From Pseudomonadota bacterium (GTDB lineage Bacteria > Desulfobacterota > Desulfobacteria > Desulfobacterales > RPRI01): 64,000 nucleotides of DNA. Shown in pieces: positions 62,328 through 64,000 of this stretch. The notes below the pieces were generated by a model. That model was not told the DNA's origin, made no database searches, and saw nothing but the letters and a program-made list of their open reading frames with translations. The position numbers were made by a program, and so were the translations under genes. Location: assembly GCA_018817425.1 (NCBI GenBank), contig JAHITX010000034.1, forward strand, positions 111,213-175,212. Reading direction: 5' to 3'. Each line of letters starts with the position of its first letter. The stretch's first letter is position 1.

Positions 62328-63314
62328 TTATTGTATAGCACCCTGGCATGAAGATCCGGCCCCGGCTGTACATCCGTAACAATGATTGTGCAAAACTATT
62401 GGCCTAAGGCTAAGCTTTTCGATATCAAATCTGCTGATATGATCAGAATATTGGGAACTGACAGGCATATTTAACATCTGATTGAAATCGCAATCAAACA
62501 GGTTGCCGTTCCATGCAACAGATATCATTGTTCTGCACATCACATTTTCAACAGCCATTGGATTGAATGCCTGTAATAGTTCATACATATATTCATCATA
62601 GTTTCCGGAGGCCATAAGAAAATCAAGATACCTTCCTATAGGCATATTGGTTATGCAAAACAAAGTATTAAAATCTACATTGTGCTTGTTTTTCAAGCTT
62701 AGCTTATAATTTTGCTCAAGACTTTTCTGGTTTGCCGGAAGATATGCGCCAAGCGGATTATGGACAAGATTAAGAATAAGGCCGCTTTTGGTTTTGCCAT
62801 AACCTTTTTCATTCAGTATTTTTGCGGCTTGTACGAACTTATTAAAAAACCCTTTACCGCGCTGCCGATCGGCTCTGCTTTCATCACAATCAGGAAGCGA
62901 AGTTACTATCTCTACATTGTTTTGAGCATAAATATCAGCAAATTCGGAATAATCATGTTCGGCCAGTATGGCAAGATTCGATCTTGCTATAAGACGTCGA
63001 TTAAGTTTTGCAGCTTGTTTAATAAAATTTCTTATTCCCGGATTCATCTCAGGCGCACCACCGGTTATATCTATTACATTAATCCCGCTGTTTGCCTTAA
63101 TTACTTCCAGGCACAAATCAAGAGTATCGGCAGACATACTTTCTTCTCTGTTATATCCTGCTTCAACATGACAATGCCTGCAGGAAAGATTACATCTTTT
63201 TCCGACATTTAACTGCAATATTTCTATTCCTGTAGCATATATCGGACCTGTCAGCTTTTCGGTAAAATTAACGGGGCATCTGTTCAATGCAGCAAATTGA
63301 TTTGAAACAGCCAT
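62328..63314 (-). CDS. arsS: Arsenosugar biosynthesis radical SAM protein
   Basis: This 328-residue protein has the radical SAM cluster motif Cys41-x3-Cys45-x2-Cys48 in KRCNLSCRHCHVEA, a SAM-binding DITGGAPEMNP, and the C-terminal DUF3641 region with further cysteines (FDCDFNQM, CYGCTAGAGSSCQGAI). ArsS is proposed to transfer the adenosyl group of SAM to dimethylarsinous acid to start arsenosugar synthesis. It sits 4 bp before the GT2 gene and 1 bp after the peroxidase-like gene in one operon. Confidence 0.94.
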   Translation of the reverse strand: MAVSNQFAALNRCPVNFTEKLTGPIYATGIEILQLNVGKRCNLSCRHCHVEAGYNREESMSADTLDLCLEVIKANSGINVIDITGGAPEMNPGIRNFIKQAAKLNRRLIARSNLAILAEHDYSEFADIYAQNNVEIVTSLPDCDESRADRQRGKGFFNKFVQAAKILNEKGYGKTKSGLILNLVHNPLGAYLPANQKSLEQNYKLSLKNKHNVDFNTLFCITNMPIGRYLDFLMASGNYDEYMYELLQAFNPMAVENVMCRTMISVAWNGNLFDCDFNQMLNMPVSSQYSDHISRFDIEKLSLRPIVLHNHCYGCTAGAGSSCQGAIQ

Positions 63315-63315
63315 T

Positions 63316-63651
63316 TTACATACTCTTTTTTCTGATTATTTTTCGCATCTGGGTTGAATGAACAAGGGTAATTCCTGCCATCATTGAAGCTCCTACATGA
63401 ACGGCTTCCATCATCTCATCTTCACTGATTCCAAGCGAGAGGCATTTATTAGTATAAGCGTCTATACAGTAAGGACAATTCTGAGTCATTGCCACAGTTA
63501 GTGCAATAAGAGTTTTTTCCCGTTCACTTAATTTGCCGGCCAAAGTTGAGGCACCGTAGTAATCAAAAAATTTAGTGCCCTGATCCGGTGCGTATTGGGT
63601 AATATCGGGAAAATCCGCCAGATCTTCCGGTTCATAATAATTTGATGCCAT
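63316..63651 (-). CDS. Arsenosugar-associated AhpD/CMD-family protein
   Basis: This 111-residue protein starts at ATG 63651 behind aaggaa; the frame is open 10 codons upstream without a site. It has the alkylhydroperoxidase-like CxxC (QNCPYCIDAYT) and downstream His (EAVHVGASM) of the carboxymuconolactone-decarboxylase fold. The N-terminus YYEPEDLADFPDI matches the version (TIGR04169-like) that accompanies arsS. It probably handles redox steps of the pathway. It is first in the operon in this window; arsM is not seen next to it. Confidence 0.9.
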   Translation of the reverse strand: MASNYYEPEDLADFPDITQYAPDQGTKFFDYYGASTLAGKLSEREKTLIALTVAMTQNCPYCIDAYTNKCLSLGISEDEMMEAVHVGASMMAGITLVHSTQMRKIIRKKSM

Positions 63652-63683
63652 ATTTATATTCCTTTCGGGGTGTAGGTCCATAT

Positions 63684-63813
63684 AATTCCCCCTTAATAAA
63701 GGGGGCCAGGGGGTTGTTTAGTTCTTGAAAATATTTTGATATTATTTTCTAATTTAGGTTTATACTAAAATTTTATTACAACCCCCCTTAATCCCCCTTT
63801 TCTAAGGGGGAAC
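63684..63813. repeat. Pair of inverted cccccttaa palindromes
   Basis: Two copies of the same palindrome face each other. The left has ccccc (63688-63692) and ggggg (63701-63705) then gggggttgtt. The right reads acaaccccccttaatccccc then ttttctaaggggg. Together they can form one long hairpin in the leader of the arsenosugar operon. The 63652-63859 gap holds nothing else visible. Confidence 0.7.
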
Positions 63814-63859
63814 TTTGTAAGAAAAGGAAAACTCTCTTTGGTAATACCGATATTGAACA

Positions 63860-64000
63860 GAGCCACTTTCAAAACGTTTCAGTTTGGTCAAGCTCAAGGC
63901 GGGAGAAAATTTCAACCACAGGAATACATTAAGTATTTCGAGGATTGAAATTTGAGCCCAACGCTTAAGATCGGCCAAAATGGGGCGTTTTGAAACTGGC
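63860..64000 (+). repeat. 142-bp-family palindromic element, copy 5 (cut by window end)
   Basis: It begins gagccactttcaaaacg and runs to the last base of the window, lacking only the last two bases of the right terminus. Orientation is the same as copies 3 and 4. Confidence 0.88.

Overview
The window reads as chromosome of a low-GC, Gram-negative, anaerobic-type bacterium, most likely a member of the Desulfobacterota (Desulfobacteraceae-like). The reasons are gene content (SurA, LptA-type protein, a secretin, IHF, many sigma-54 activators, an arsenosugar cluster, YajD and U32 proteins), frequent TTG/GTG starts and many dispersed palindromic repeats. The taxonomic call is inference; no marker gene fixes the genus.

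Layout. 0.1-4.9 kb: surA-like and mfd on the minus strand, then a divergent tRNA-Thr(CGT). 5.1-7.1 kb: a MazEF-type toxin-antitoxin pair with promoter and operator repeats, a small unknown gene, and an IHF/HU gene. 7.2-10.1 kb: a histidine kinase/NtrC-type regulator pair. 10.7-13.8 kb: five small, functionally unrelated plus-strand genes, with attC-like imperfect palindromes after at least three of them. This is my best candidate for an integron-type cassette cluster without an integrase in the window. 13.9-20.9 kb: ModA-like binding protein, an unknown coiled-coil membrane protein, an alpha/beta hydrolase and a heterodimeric ABC exporter. 21.2-38.6 kb: an MSHA-like type IV pilus locus in nearly canonical order: PilMN fusion, PilO, PilP, secretin, ExeA-like ATPase, assembly ATPase, platform protein, major pilin and four minor pilins. 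A membrane sigma-54 activator sits just upstream of the pilin, which has a good -24/-12 promoter. The locus is interrupted by a 2-kb segment carrying a toxin-antitoxin pair and a DUF4143 ATPase, beside a truncated prepilin gene.

38.6-50.9 kb: CDF transporter, HNH protein, MoaE-like protein, a small gene graveyard (aldo/keto reductase stub, broken AbiEi-like gene), a second DUF4143 ATPase, a U32 peptidase, NAD synthetase, TrmJ-like methyltransferase, Ndk and an LptA/FlgT-like fusion. Two inverted copies of a heptanucleotide-tract repeat flank the nadE segment. 51.0-59.3 kb: a minus-strand metabolic cluster (SDR, DUF1329 protein, phytoene-desaturase-like flavoenzyme, broken succinate-dehydrogenase-type flavoprotein, FeS subunit, second SDR). 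It begins with a strong sigma-54 promoter and is faced by a divergent sigma-54 activator that is bracketed by two copies of a 142-bp palindromic element. 59.4-63.7 kb: a helicase and an arsenosugar biosynthesis cluster.

A 142-bp element with 17-bp terminal inverted repeats recurs five times near full length and twice as fragments. Sigma-54 logic links much of the window: three activators, IHF, and two convincing -24/-12 promoters next to two of those activators.
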